In this document: in pieces, positions 30,133-41,928 of the stretch
Layout: every line of letters begins with the position of its first letter
Numbering within the stretch: position 1 is the first letter of the stretch
NCBI GenBank assembly: GCA_002786025.1
Contig: NHNW01000001.1
Span: 186,001 to 250,000 of the forward strand
Direction: 5' to 3'
Length of the DNA stretch: 64,000 bases
Origin: Zasmidium citrigriseum
Taxonomy: Eukaryota; Ascomycota; Dothideomycetes; Mycosphaerellales; Mycosphaerellaceae
The notes under the pieces: generated by a model
The model's database searches: none
Seen by the model: only the letters and a program-made list of their open reading frames with translations
Told to the model about the DNA's origin: nothing
Made by a program: the position numbers and the translations under genes

Positions 30133-31670
30133 TCAGCCAATGCAAAGACCAGTGTTGTGAACCAATCCAAATCTCTCAAGACCGGGAGGACCGAAAGATT
30201 CTGGCGAATGCTGATTCCAAATCCATTGTAATGCCTCACTCGCCTTCCTCTGTATGCCCGCTGTTGTTGCTCCACCCAGCTCCATGTATTCGAGCAATCG
30301 AGTCTGATCTTGTGCGTTGGATAGACAGGATCCGACTATGACCATCGGCCAGAAAGCAGGCGCCGCCGCAAACTCATCCTTGATACCGCCGAACAGCGAC
30401 AGAGTCTCAGAAAGGATAGGTCCCAACGTCTCCTTCAACGTGATCTGTTCTGCGGTATCGCAATGATACGAGGCGTGCAAAATGATGAGCAAGCTGTTGC
30501 GGTAGATTGAAGCGACTTTGGTCGATGGCTCAGCCTCGTCCAATGAGCAGGGACGCTGAGCAAGGATTCGAGATTCCAGCCCACAATAGGTGGTCTCCAA
30601 GTCCTCAGTGCGGTCTTCGGTACTCGTCTCTCGCATTCGGATGCCAAATAACGCCACGTACGGAACGAGGCTGTACAAATGGAAGTTGGCCTGCATGAGG
30701 TATCCAAATGTGCTGTATGCAGTCAATGATTGATAAAACTGTTTCGAGTCAATGCTGGCCTGGATATCCAGTTCACTGGCGGAGTAGCTCAGGATTGTCT
30801 GTATCGAGTAGTAACCATATGCTTCGAAGAGCACGCCGAAGATCGCCGAATAGTGTTCCGTGGATGGATGATCTTGCACAAGATGGACCATTTCGCGGCA
30901 GGCTCTCAGATGAGATTGCAAAGAGTCTCTTTCGTTACCCAACATTGCCTAGATGAGAAATTCAGTGATCCAGAGGCTCTCATGCGTTCAAATCAGCGCA
31001 CCTCGTAGTGACAGAGTAAGATGGAACCCGTCAGTAAGCGAATCATCTCCTCGCCTGTCTTGGGAGGCCACGAATCCACAGCCTTCCGCAGCTGACTAAG
31101 GGTTTGATTGTAGTGACATAGTGCAGCCTCGTCGGCTTGAGCAGAGCCATGGGCGGCAGCCATTCGACTGGCACTGATAGCCAGAACCCCGTTCTCGATC
31201 ATCTCGTCGAAATGAGAGAGTTGAAGTGCTAATCGAACGAAGGGGTCGTCCCAAGGTGCGCGGCCACATAACCCTCGACTCCCCTCGAGGATGAAGTACT
31301 CAAGAAAGTTTGGTGACGAGGGAGAGCGTGGCGTTGGGACGATTGAGAGCTGAGGGGACAATGCGACCTGCTGAATGGGTTTAATGATGTCCTCCTGCGC
31401 TGCCTCTAATCGTGCCTTCGGCTTCGGCTTCGGCTTTGAATTGGGCGTACGACGTGAACGTTTCGTTCGAACACATTCGTCGAATGGTCCAGTGATTTGA
31501 AACGTGGGCCATGTGCAAGGCACCTGCCATCGTGTGCAATTACCGCATTCAGGCCGACCTTCGTCACACTTCTTTCGCCGTGTTCTACAAGTCAGACAGC
31601 CGCTCTTCGATCGTACCTTGCGAGGCCGCATCTGATGGTGGACTGAGCTTGGCTTGGCAAGGGAGGCCAT
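30133..31670 (-). CDS. Zn2Cys6 transcription factor, cluster regulator candidate
   Basis: 494 residues, two exons (31002..31670, 30133..30948; intron 53 nt with donor GTGCGC). The N-terminal binuclear zinc cluster is CLTCRTRRKKCDEG..CGNCTRWQVPC, followed by a basic linker with a KPKPKPKA tract. The rest matches the fungal-specific Fungal_trans_2 (DUF3468) type middle domain (WDDPFVRLALQLSHFD; the terminal ALQWIW). Nuclear DNA-binding activator. It sits in the middle of the amine-oxidation genes and is the natural candidate regulator for them, less clearly for the cyclase group 17 kb away. Confidence 0.9.
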
Positions 31671-31906
31671 ACTTGTTGGATTCGTATCATGGAGATGGAT
31701 AATAGAGTCAGGTTACACAAAACCTGGACCTCACACGAATGTTGTACTCACTCGTACTGGAACCGAAATGCGGGGTAAACATGATTAGATATTTGCATGT
31801 GATTGGGTACGTCTATTGATCCTTTCGGTCTCTCGCGTTCCGTCTGCTTGGCCTCTTTCAATTTTCCCCCGACCGCAAGAAGCGTCATGCAACTCCTGCT
31901 TCATGT

Positions 31907-32353
31907 TCACGCCTTCGGAATGTAGGCGTAGAATGTGATCTCAAGAACAGTGCCGCCATACAGCCCTGCCACCGTAACGCCGGTGTTCGCCGGGCGATTG
32001 TCTCCGAGGTACTGGTCTCTTGCTGCCACCAGAGCCTGGACGAACTCATCATCCAGCGAAGGGAAGTACAAAGCGTATTGATACACATTCTTCAATCCAT
32101 CTCTGCAGCCTGCTTCACGGAGGGTTCGATCGGCGTTCGCAAAAAGCTGGGCGATTTGCTCGTGCTTGTTTGATGACAGGCTGCCATCTTCACGGAAGCC
32201 GCATTGTCCTGATGTGACCACGAGTTGAGCGTTGGGAGGTAAAACAACCGCTTGCGAGAGGGAGAGCTTTTCACCGAGCTCAGTAAGGCTGCCGGCTGGG
32301 TTGAAGGCTTTGACGCCGTCGGAGGTGAAGGAGCTTTTCGTGTATTCTGGCAT
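31907..32353 (-). CDS. RidA/YjgF/UK114-family imine deaminase-like protein
   Basis: 148 residues, single exon. Family pattern: SLSQAVVLPPNAQLVVTSGQCGF near the N-terminus, EQIAQLFANADRTLREAGC as the central helix, and RPANTGVTVAGLYGG near the C-terminus (the usual R-P-A-x-T, with G-V-T-V for the substrate-facing strand). RidA proteins are trimers that hydrolyse reactive enamines and imines released by PLP enzymes and amine-oxidising enzymes. The gene faces the flavin amine oxidase across a shared 605-bp promoter, which suits clean-up of imine products. The catalytic Arg appears to be the one in NRPANT. Confidence 0.87.
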   Translation of the reverse strand: MPEYTKSSFTSDGVKAFNPAGSLTELGEKLSLSQAVVLPPNAQLVVTSGQCGFREDGSLSSNKHEQIAQLFANADRTLREAGCRDGLKNVYQYALYFPSLDDEFVQALVAARDQYLGDNRPANTGVTVAGLYGGTVLEITFYAYIPKA

Positions 32354-32958
32354 GGAGAAGACAAATTTGAGATGTAAGTGTCGAGAACGTGGAAGTCGAG
32401 AACATTGAACCCAGACGGGAGAAGCAGATCTGAGCCTGATGGAAATGGCCGACTTCGATGCCCGCTAAACAACTAATATCAACACGGCTTGGTCCCTCCA
32501 CACTCTGTGTTCAGGACACAATTGAATTCGATGCTATCTAAGCGCAGCGTTTTTGAACTGACGATCCTGGATTCATCCGTGGGAACGCCGATCTGCAGCC
32601 TTACGCCTCGGGCGCCTCTTTTACCCAAAACAGCAAACAGCTCTCTGCGAGAGATCGAAAGCTGGGTTGCAGTACTTCCACGAGGGACAAAGAATTCCAG
32701 TAGAGATCTAACCGCCCTACTTCGGCTGAACGATCTAAACGCAATGTCCAAAAATCGACACGGGAACACTATGAACAACGTGGTATCATGGAACGATCCG
32801 AAGGTTCAAATCCTGCGCCAGATATTGCGATACATTTGCTGCCCTAAAGCAATCTTGGTCTTGGATGCACATCGATTAGCCGGCAGTTGGTGCAGCCCAC
32901 CGAGCCCTCAAGTCTCACGTCAACTTCTACACAGTCTCGAAGTGAACGAATAGACAAC
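32354..32958. promoter_or_regulatory. Divergent promoter of RidA-like and amine oxidase genes
   Basis: 605 bp between divergent starts. A GGTTCAAATCC string inside resembles a tRNA T-arm, but no tRNA can be folded around it. Confidence 0.5.
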
Positions 32959-34465
32959 ATGGGATCCACCGACAGTCAGACGCTTGATGGGATTCACGAC
33001 ACGATCATCATCGGCGCAGGCATCAGTGGATGTGCAGCGGCCTGGTATCTGAAGAAGCGAGGACGTTCCGCTCTCATCCTGGAAGCCGGCGATCGAGTCG
33101 GCGGCAAGACATACACAGTCTCCGACGGTTGCACCAAATCAGGTGTGATCGATCTCGGTGCCTCCTGGATCAACGATTCTTCCCAAAGCTACGTCAATGC
33201 GTTGATCGAGGAGTTTGAGTTAGAGAGAGTGGTTCAGAATACGGAAGGACTGTATATTACACAGTCTCAAGATGGTGCTTCTGTCAGTCATGGATTGCAT
33301 GAGAAGATGGTGAGTTCTTGAAAAACGGCATTTCGATTGTCTGAGCAATAACCAATTTCTGAAGAGCAAACGTGGCGGCGACTTCGAAGCATTCCTCTCC
33401 AAACTCAAAGAGGTAGTTGAGACCATCAACGCCGACGATGTTGCCAGCACACCGGGAGCGAAAGGGCTAGACGTCAGCGTTTTCGACTGGATAACGAAGA
33501 CCTTCCCGGAACGGCCAATGCTGCCTCAGCAAGTCGACAGCCTTCTGAGGACCATGCTTGGAGCCGACAGCAAGGAAGCAAGCTTTCTGTACTATGCACA
33601 TTACTTTGCTTGTGGACTTGGTATCCAATCAATGCTAGGAGAGGAGAAAGACGAGGCTCAATATCAGCGGCTGGTGGATGGTCAGTTCTCGACTTCGAAA
33701 GCTGTCTGATTGGGACCTTTTGCTGATGGACCTGCAGGCACTCAAAGCATTAGCAATTCCATCGTCGCTCGTCTTCCCAAAGAATCGGTCTTGCTCAATC
33801 ATGCCATCAAAGCCATATCTCAAGACAACCATGTCGTCAAGGTCACTACGGCCAATGGTCAATCGTTCGTGGCCAGGAAAGTTATCATCACGATACCTCC
33901 ACCGCTCTGGAACAACATCCACTGGTCACCGCCCCTGCCTGAACGCAAGGCTGTCATCTCAGACAGCCTTACCATGCCAACATACTCCAAAATCGTCTTC
34001 GTTTTCGAGACCGGGTGGTGGAGACCCAAATTCTCAGGAGGCGTCGTCTTCACAAGCGGTCCTCTAGCACTAGTCCGAGACACAAGCATACCCTCAAAGA
34101 ACTGCTGGACTTTGACAGGCTTCGCGACTGGAAAGAACGGCGCAACCTGGGGCTGTCAAAGCAAAGACAAGCGTCGAGCCTCAGCATGGGAAGCAATGAA
34201 GTCTGGCTTTGCCCAGTTCACTGACGATATCCCTGAGCCAGTCTCCGTTCGTGAGATGTTGTGGGAACGCTATGAGTACTTTGGAGGAGCGCCGAGCTCG
34301 TACTGGCCACCGGGGATGTTGAGCGAGGGGTTTCAGAAGGACCTTAAGAAGCCGCACGGGAATGTGCATTTTGCAGGCAGTGAGACTGCGTCTTATTTTA
34401 AGGGGTTTATCGAGGGTGGTGCGAGGGCGGCGTGGCGTGCTGTTGGTGAGATTTGTCCTGAGTAG
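32959..34465 (+). CDS. Flavin monoamine oxidase (MAO-N-like)
   Basis: 464 residues, three exons (32959..33309, 33365..33680, 33738..34465; introns 55 and 57 nt). FAD-binding Rossmann start IIIGAGISGCAAAWYL followed by EAGDRVGGKT and LGASWINDSSQ. The middle part carries ARKVIITIPPPLW, and the C-terminal flavin site is HFAGSETASYFKGFIEGGARAA. It oxidises primary or secondary amines to imines with release of hydrogen peroxide. No C-terminal SKL-type peroxisome signal (it ends GEICPE). No cysteine is seen in the position used for covalent flavin in animal MAO, as in MAO-N. Convergent with the copper amine oxidase and divergent from the RidA-like gene. Confidence 0.9.
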
Positions 34466-34675
34466 ATATCACCGACCCTATGAATCTCAAGTCGAGCGAG
34501 ACGATTTCATAGGCTCTGTTGTTGTCCACTCGTTCTCTCACCCTCGAATTGAGATTAAACCTGAAGACATTGGCCATTACGGATGCGTAGCGGATACCAT
34601 CGTCTGCAAAATAGAAGAGCCACACTGATTCGCTTCATTCCAAAGTATTTGCAACACTCCTATATGTACTCATTC

Positions 34676-36858
34676 TCAGCGCACAGCCATCTGATGACAA
34701 GCTCTATTCCCATCTCCACTCCCATTCAACAACGTACTCCGATTGAAACTCTGCTCACTCGGCGGCACATCCAAGCTCGGATTCTTATCAAAAAAGTTCG
34801 CCGGCCTCAACATAACCTTAATCGAGTCCATCGGCATAACAGGAAAATCCTCCAATCTCGGAAAATGATTCAAGCCAAAGTTGACCCAAACCACCGGCTC
34901 ACCGTCTAAATCCTCATTACGATTTGCCCAGCTTCGAACACCAGTGCCACCACGGCTTTGATTCGTGAAGACGCCTCCAGCGAAGAGTTCGTCGTCGCGG
35001 TGTTTGGTTACGTAGAGATTGTGATCCGTGAACTCGGCTCGTTTGTGATGGTAGGAGTCTTGATCAGCGAGGAGGAATTGCATGGGCGGGACGTGGATTT
35101 TGTAGCCGACGGGTGATGCGTTGACTCCGTTGCGGATGGACGGGTTGGTGATTTGGAAGACGCGGCTTTTGGTGAGGTCTAGGTCGTAGCCTCCTGATTT
35201 GGTGATGCGGCTTTGTTGGACTGTGTAGCCTGTTCCGTGGGGATTGATGTCGGCGTCTCGTGGGAGGGCGTAGGCTTCGTCGTAGACGACTTCGTTGCCA
35301 TCGCCTCCAACACGTGGGTCAATTCGGAGAGAGAAGAAGTGTTGATGATATGCAGCCAGGACGCCAGGATGGACGACAACTCCGTATGAATGTTTGGCAG
35401 TCGTCAAGTCGTGATCCAGTGGTTGAGTCGAGAGAATGCCAGTCGTTCGAACCTCGTACGTGATGTCGCCGGTCAGACTGAACTTCCAGATCAAGATGTA
35501 TTCATAGTTGGCCACCGTAATAATGGACTGGACGACAAGTTCCCTGTTCCGCACCACCACGCCTCGCTTGCTGCGATAGTTGGTATGCTTCCACAGAATG
35601 CCATCGTCAACCTCATGGATACAGATGGCGTTTGGAATCTCCTTCGGCTGGCCTCTCGTATCGTTGATCAAACCAGAGACATAGTAAATCGACCCGAGAC
35701 AGTCGCAGCCCAGTTTCAGGTCGTTTGCTACAATCCCAGCTCCAACGTCACCGAGATCGAAGGCTGACTTTCGATGAAAAGGATGTCTAGGATCGGCGTA
35801 CGGGATGGCCATGTCTGACAGACTCAGTCTGTGGAAATTAGGCCGGCCATCGAAGTGCACATCATAGATGACCATTCCCTCGCGAGCGTTGAAACCGAGC
35901 TTGAAGTCCCATTTCTGCCATGAGATGCTGCGACCCAGATCTGAGTACTTCTTTACTGTGAATGAGGCACCTTCTGATTGAACGACATGTAGTGGCTTCA
36001 AGTCGGTCCGCAATTTCTGAGCTTCCGGGATATACTCGTTTGGCGGGCCGATCTCCATCTTTTGCAGCGGCTTTGGCTTGTGGTCTAACCCAGTGGGCAA
36101 TATATCGATCCGAAGGAGGCTGAGATCGACTGGCGACATGACAGGAGATATGGGCAGTGGGAAGGCATAGTGGCAGCTATCGGGCTCGTCGGAGTTGTTG
36201 GGATCTCGTGCGTAAAGGTAGCACTGCAGGAGGCGGACATCGTCTCGCAGATTGCCTTTCCTGATGCCGTCGGAGCCTAGAAGATCAGGAGTCAGTCGTT
36301 GGCGATGCAATTCGAGAACCAATGCATACCATAGATCCACGGATCACAAACAATATGCGTCCCAGGAGGCAATTCCAACTTTGCCAACGCTTCCTGAACC
36401 TCAGAATTCCGCAAAACCTCCTTCTCAATGGCGAACACTTCTTCCGGATCATTGGGCGCATGCACACCCTCGCCCAGCCTTACGTTCTTTACAACAACGC
36501 CTTCGGTCAAATTCACTTGAGCCTCATGAAGCTTGTCCTGCAAAGTCTCAGCCCAAGCACGGCGAATTTCTCGTTGAATACTTACGGTATTCCGGATATA
36601 GTACGCAACGCACACCCGACGAGGTAGTCGAGCTGGTATCTCGCCTCGACTTTCCGCGTCGAGATACGGCAGAAGGTCGCATTTCGGGGGCTCGAGGAGG
36701 AGCATGGACTTGAAACGCAGAGATGTGGTTGCTGGCCACGCTGCCTGGAGAATAGCAGCACAGCTTTGAAACTCCGCGCCTGTCAATGGTCCCAATGGAT
36801 GGTAGATGGAGGCATCTTCGACTCCGTTGTCGTTGTCGATGGTATCGATGGATCCCAT
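34676..36858 (-). CDS. Copper amine oxidase (topaquinone enzyme)
   Basis: 709 residues, two exons (36330..36858, 34676..36276; 53-nt intron). The splice restores CDPWIYGSDG. N2 and N3 domains precede the large catalytic domain. The topaquinone-forming Tyr lies in VANYEYI (consensus N-Y-[DE]-Y). Copper-binding His residues include the HxH pair in YHQHFFSLRID; the third near the C-terminus is likely in LNHFPRLEDFPVMP. The enzyme oxidises primary amines to aldehydes, releasing ammonia and hydrogen peroxide; fungal forms are often peroxisomal, but the end (HQMAVR) is not a PTS1. Works on the same substrate class as the neighbouring flavin oxidase. Confidence 0.92.
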
Positions 36859-37516
36859 TTCGCAAAGGGTAACGATGGTCCGCTGGCTGCGTGTAGATTT
36901 TTGCTTGAAGCCTTCAGAAGAGGACCAGAGAATGGCAAAGAACTGTTTCTCGTACTATCTCTTCAGACCGAGGTTGCCAAGGAACTGCGATACAATCAGC
37001 TGCATGAAGCAAGGCCGTCGTGATTCCCATGGAACCCGCGCGGTCCAAGGTCATAACGCCATGGCTGGATACGCGCGGGTTGCTCTCGCCCACATTAGCC
37101 CAGCAGAGGCAAACAGGCGCTTCTTCGTGGTCCTGAACAGACTCCGATACACATCAAGGGCCTAAAAACTCGTCACTCAGCCAAGATCCTTTGAGACCTA
37201 AGAACTCACCTTGCCCTAAACAGCAACATAAGCGCCCGGGCAGCCAAGTGGAAACCCCAGACAATTGACCTCACCTGAGTCAAGGTTCCTATCCCTCAAG
37301 ACAGACTGTTAGTCGAAGACCTTGTCGCTCCCAGCTCTTCCGTTAGCTCGCTCTGAACCATCCCTCCGATTTTCAATGTTGCTATCCAGACCCAGTGAGA
37401 AAGGCAACCAACGTGACTTCAAACGAAAAGGCATGCATGGATCGAGCAGAGTCCTTTTGAATTATATCAGTATCCCGGACCAGCTGGTGATCTCGTTCCC
37501 TGTCGCCTCGAGGCGA
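36859..37516 (-). promoter_or_regulatory. Promoter of the copper amine oxidase
   Basis: 658 bp between the oxidase start and the 3' end of the monooxygenase. Short open frames only; nothing recognised. Confidence 0.4.
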
Positions 37517-38883
37517 TCACGCAACAGCAACACCATTCGGACCCTTCTTCTCAACAAACGATTTCACCTGCGTCACAGTCAGTATGCATTCAACCAGTCT
37601 GCGAAGGAACAACTCACATCCTTCAACACATCGTGTCTCCCCAACCAAGCCCTCCACTCCGGCCCTCCATACTCCGCCATCATATCGCCTTTCAACCCCT
37701 CCAACTCCGGTCCGAACTCCTTCTGCAATTCCGCATCTCTTTCATTGCCTCTTTGCGCCTGCTGCAGAGCCTCCGCTTCGCCTTCATACTGTCTCGACAA
37801 GAAATTTGCATAATTTTTCAGGCGGTCCGAGCGGGGCTTGCAGAAGTCTTCCCAGGTCTGAGCAGCCTTGCTTAGGTCCGATGGGAATGTCTGGAGGAGG
37901 TACGCCAACACGGCGATTTCTTCGACGGTGGATGAGTATCCTTGACCGGCAGTGGGATGCATGGCGTGAGCGGCGTCGCCGAGGATGAGCATACGACCTT
38001 GTGGGCTGCGCCAGGTCGGGAGGTTGGGCATTTGGGAGAGTTGCCATCGCTCGCAAGTTTTGGATACGGAGAGGGCTTGTTCGAGTTCTTGATGGCATTT
38101 TCCAGCGAACTTCTCACGGACGTACTTGACATCGCCCGCTTCATCGAACAATGTCTCCATGTTGATGGGCTCGCGCAGGCAGTAGACGGCGCTGAGCAGG
38201 TCCGAGTGCGGGTTGTACAGGGAGATGGTATAGCGATCGTCGCGGCCGGCCCAGAAGTTGAGGGTGTGTGGTGCGAAAAGCTCTTTGCATTGGCGCAGTT
38301 GCTGGACCTCGTCGGGTTCGAATTTCATCACGTAGTACGTGCGGTTGCTGTGGATTGGATCAAGTTGTGTGGCATCGGAGACGGCGGAGGATAGGATCTT
38401 TGGTCGCATCCGAGAGCGAACTCCATCGGCGGCGATGATGAGGTCAGCTTGCTCGACGGTGCCGTCCTGGAGAGTTGCAGAGGCGCCAGAAGAAGTCTCG
38501 GTGAGGTCAGTGACAGTGCTGGAGAACTTAGTGACCACACCCAAACGAGAAGCCTCTTCGAAGAGCATGTTCATCAGGCTAAACCGCATAGTCGTCCGAG
38601 ATGCTGCACCGCCGCTCCTGCTGATGGGTATAGATCGAAAAATGGTCCCGGTGAGAAGATCACGCTGGATGGCCAATTCAGTATGATCGGAGATCCTCGC
38701 TAGCTTGTCTTCCAGTCCGAGGGAGTTGATGATGGTGGAAGCTCCGATCGTAAGATTGATTGCGCCGCCGACGGTCCATAGTTGATGTTTGCGTTCGATG
38801 ACCTTGACTCGATTGCCATTCTTTGCCAAAGCGATGGCAGCAGTCAGGCCGCCGAGGCCAGCGCCGATGATGATAACTTCCAT
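37517..38883 (-). CDS. Class A FAD-dependent monooxygenase (salicylate-hydroxylase-like)
   Basis: 438 residues, two exons (37618..38883, 37567..37517). The second exon of 17 codons begins after a 50-nt intron (donor GTGAGT) and replaces a shadow C-terminus. FAD fingerprint VIIIGAGLGGLTAAIAL, the DG motif AADGVRSRMRP, and the GD motif LGDAAHAMHPTAGQG are all present, giving a p-hydroxybenzoate-hydroxylase-fold enzyme. These hydroxylate aromatic rings or perform related oxidations with NAD(P)H. Next to the amine oxidases it might process an aromatic aldehyde or acid derived from an aromatic amine; this is inference. No membrane anchor. Confidence 0.88.
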
Positions 38884-39327
38884 TGTGGTGCTTGGCGAGA
38901 CAAGAGGTTCGACCTCGTTTGATCTGATGGTATTTTATACTTCAAAATCGAACCACGCTACGTCCGTAAAGTCTGACCATGCTGCATCTGCTATTGTGGG
39001 ATTCGGTGGACCTGGAGCTTGTTAGGGCTGCGGATTATTTCATCACTCAGCTCGCAAGCAGGGCCGAATCGGCGCTAGAAAGATCAATACAGCTGCCTGT
39101 TCCTGTCGAGGATGGAGCTTTACTGGGCACATGTCAGCTCACAGGTCGCTGACTATCCAATCAGAGGCATTTCGTCCACAACAAGTCATTGAAGCAACTT
39201 CGTCCGCGGTGAATACACGGACTGTCCATGTTCCTTCCGATATAACATTCAACGCCACGTGCTCCGGCAGGATCAATGAACATCTTCAGAAACGTGGCTT
39301 CATTCTTTACGTACGTAGAGCCTAGCC
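38884..39327 (-). promoter_or_regulatory. Promoter of the FAD monooxygenase
   Basis: 444 bp between the monooxygenase start and the 3' end of the nuclease gene. No gene seen. Confidence 0.35.
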
Positions 39328-41668
39328 TCAGGTCAAATCGATAACGACAGATGCTGAGCTGGCGTTTCGTGATTGCATTGGCGTCGGAGCCGATGGTGGA
39401 GCATTGTGTCCATTTCCTTGCAAGGCAGCCAGCCTCAGCTCTCGCAGCTTCGCTCGATCGATTGTTTGGCCAGGAATGAAGTCGTGCGTGGGAGGCTGTG
39501 ATAGAACGGATAGCGGGGCGGACCCACTAAGTGGATTTGCCCTCGGTTTCGTGATCGTCTTCGTCGGGTGTGAAGCCATACTCATCGACTGAGACGCCGG
39601 CAATGGCGTTGGATCTGTTACTGAAGTGTCTGCTGATGACGAAGTCAGGGCTGTCCGTTGGGAAGATGGCACTGGGGCAGGGGATGGTTTTGATACGGTG
39701 TCTGCCTTCGCAGACTTGGATTGCCTCTTAGGTGCTGTAGCCTTGTTGGTCTTTTCACCCTGCGATGTCTTGGAGCGAGCCTTTTGCGTGGCTGCCTTGG
39801 CCTTCGCAATGTTTGGCTTAGACTCTGCGAGAGACTCTGTTGACTTCGCTGCTTCTTTGTCCTGTGGTCGGGGGCTCAAAGGTCGAAATTTCGGTGGTCC
39901 TTTTGGCGGAGTCGAGGTCTTTGCCGACGAGGTACTCGACGGCTGCGATAAGACTGGAACAGCTGGAGCACGACCCTCATCTTCGCTTTCATCGAGCAGA
40001 TCGATAACATGTGAAGGCTGCTTCATATCTGGGATGTCGAGAACTTTGAACGTTGGAGGTGGTCGATTCTCTTGCTCCAGCGCAGGCTCTGGCTTGTCAG
40101 ACTTCCTCTTCTTCTTGGCTGGTGCTGCCTTCTCCGAGGGATCTTTGGCAGGCCTTCCACGCTTCTTCGGCGCTGGCTTTTCTGACGACTCGTTCCCCTT
40201 CGTCGACTTCTTTCGAGGTCCATCCCGACCACTGGCAGGCACTTCTTCCTCCGAATGTTGCATTCTCAGCTGCCCGTCGCCAGAGTCGTCAGCACCTGAG
40301 TCGGCCTGCTTGGCCCTGCCTTTGCTCTTCTTCGTGTTGACTGGTGCATCCCACGAGCCCGCAGGAAGACCATGCTGCAGCAAACATTCGAGCATTTCGC
40401 ATTCGATCTTGTGTCTCGGATCATATGGCGTGCCATCTTTCGCCGCAAACACCGACCAATCCTCGTCGAGCGGCTGCACACTAAGGTCGATATCCACCAA
40501 TTCGTGAGCTGAGTACTTTATCTTGACCTCACACTTGGTGGGATTGCCATTCTCATCCTTCGTTCGCCTGTTCGATTTGAGCTGGACACCGTAATTCAGG
40601 TTCTCGTTTCGCCAAAAGGGAGTCGTGGCATTGGCCAATTTTCGAGCGAGGAGAGCGGGACCGAGATGCTTCAAATACTCCCGCGTGGTGAAATTGTAGA
40701 ATTGTCGCAGCTCAATGCGCAGTTTCGCTTGGTCCATGTCCTTTACCCAGCCTCCCTGAAGTCCTCTGAGGTTGTGGCACTGATCATCTCTCGATACAGC
40801 TGGCTTCCTGTAGCCATCGAGAACCTTCATCTTGGGGAAATCAGATGGAATTTGATTACCCAGAGCCTGGCCAAGGTCAAGTCGCCAAACTGGCAATTCT
40901 TGCGGTGTGATGTTGACGATGCGCTTGGCGAGGCCTACGGAGCGTCTGCAAACCGGCGTGACTTTGGCAGGCCCATATCCTCTTAAGCCCGCGGTGTTGT
41001 AGTCTCCACCCACCAACAGAGCGAACAAGACCAAGCTGTCGGCATCGAAGTCTAGTCTCTCCGCGATAGCTTCGGCTCTGTAGACTCTGATGTGGTCGTC
41101 GACCCGCGTGTTGCCGATCTTCTGGGCTTTGATCAAAGTGGTACATCCAAACATGAAAGAGTCGCCATCGTCGCTCCAGACAGCATCCACAACACCCAAT
41201 CGTTGCAGCCGTGCACACTCAGCTTCTGCTTCGCCAGGTGCCTGATGGTAAGGTACCTTTAACATTCGGAACATTCGATGCAGCAGTTTGATGCAGTCTT
41301 CGTCGAGCTTGCCACCACCTCTACCTTTCCTTCGCGTTTTGCCGGGCTTCCTCAAACCATCGTAGACAAACAGCAGCTGGACGTTGAGCCGCCAGAGTCG
41401 TAGAATTCGCCAAAGGATGACCTTTTCCACAGGATTCGCTGCGGGTTCACCTTGCTTGATCTTCTCAACCTGTTCCGGACTGAGGTTGGTGAAGCGCCAT
41501 GTTGCCTCATCCACGGCAATTCGTAGTGGTCGTCCGGTGTCCTTGAAGTGCTTCTCGGCGAATTTGGCTACGTGCCAGACCTCGCCTTCGCCCAGCACGT
41601 CCCAGAGGCTGGAACAATTAGTGTGGAAATGTCGAAGAATTGAGGTTTACGCACCCGTTGATGCCCAT
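39328..41668 (-). CDS. GEN1/Yen1-type XPG-family structure-specific nuclease
   Basis: 764 residues, two exons. A 14-nt first exon (41655..41668) encodes MGIN plus two bases, and the main exon is 39328..41608. The join gives MGINGLWDVLGEGE, the N-terminal XPG fold. The XPG-I part has HQAPGEAEAECARL and VWSDDGDSFMFGC with the metal-binding acids, then LVGGDYNTAGLRGYGP as the helix-hairpin region. Downstream comes a chromodomain-like stretch, then a long disordered Lys/Ser/Pro-rich tail (KKRGRPAKD, an AT-hook-like motif, and several basic NLS-like clusters). Consistent with a Holliday-junction resolvase in the nucleus; Rad2/FEN1/EXO1 are less likely given domain order. Divergent from the Sec62 gene, with 260 bp between the two starts. 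Confidence 0.88.
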
Positions 41669-41928
41669 GGTGAACAGCCTTCAATCATTTCTTGGTGGAT
41701 GTGTTGGTAATCTTCAAGTGAAGTCAATGGCAGTCGCGTCTCGTCGCGTGTCGAATTGACGTGCTTTATTTAGATTTGACAGGGATTAACTAAGTTTCGC
41801 CAAGCCAAATCCCGCAACGTCACCCGCTTTCGCTGTTGAACATCGACACCTGGCAATACCATCACCCCAATATCCACCACCACCGTTCCGCGTTTTTCGA
41901 ATCGAACACCCTACCGAAGACCGCGAAG

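Noticed and set aside
32803..32814. GGTTCAAATCC, a tRNA T-arm-like string
   Set aside because: The T-stem has a mismatch, and no acceptor stem, D-arm or anticodon arm can be placed upstream.
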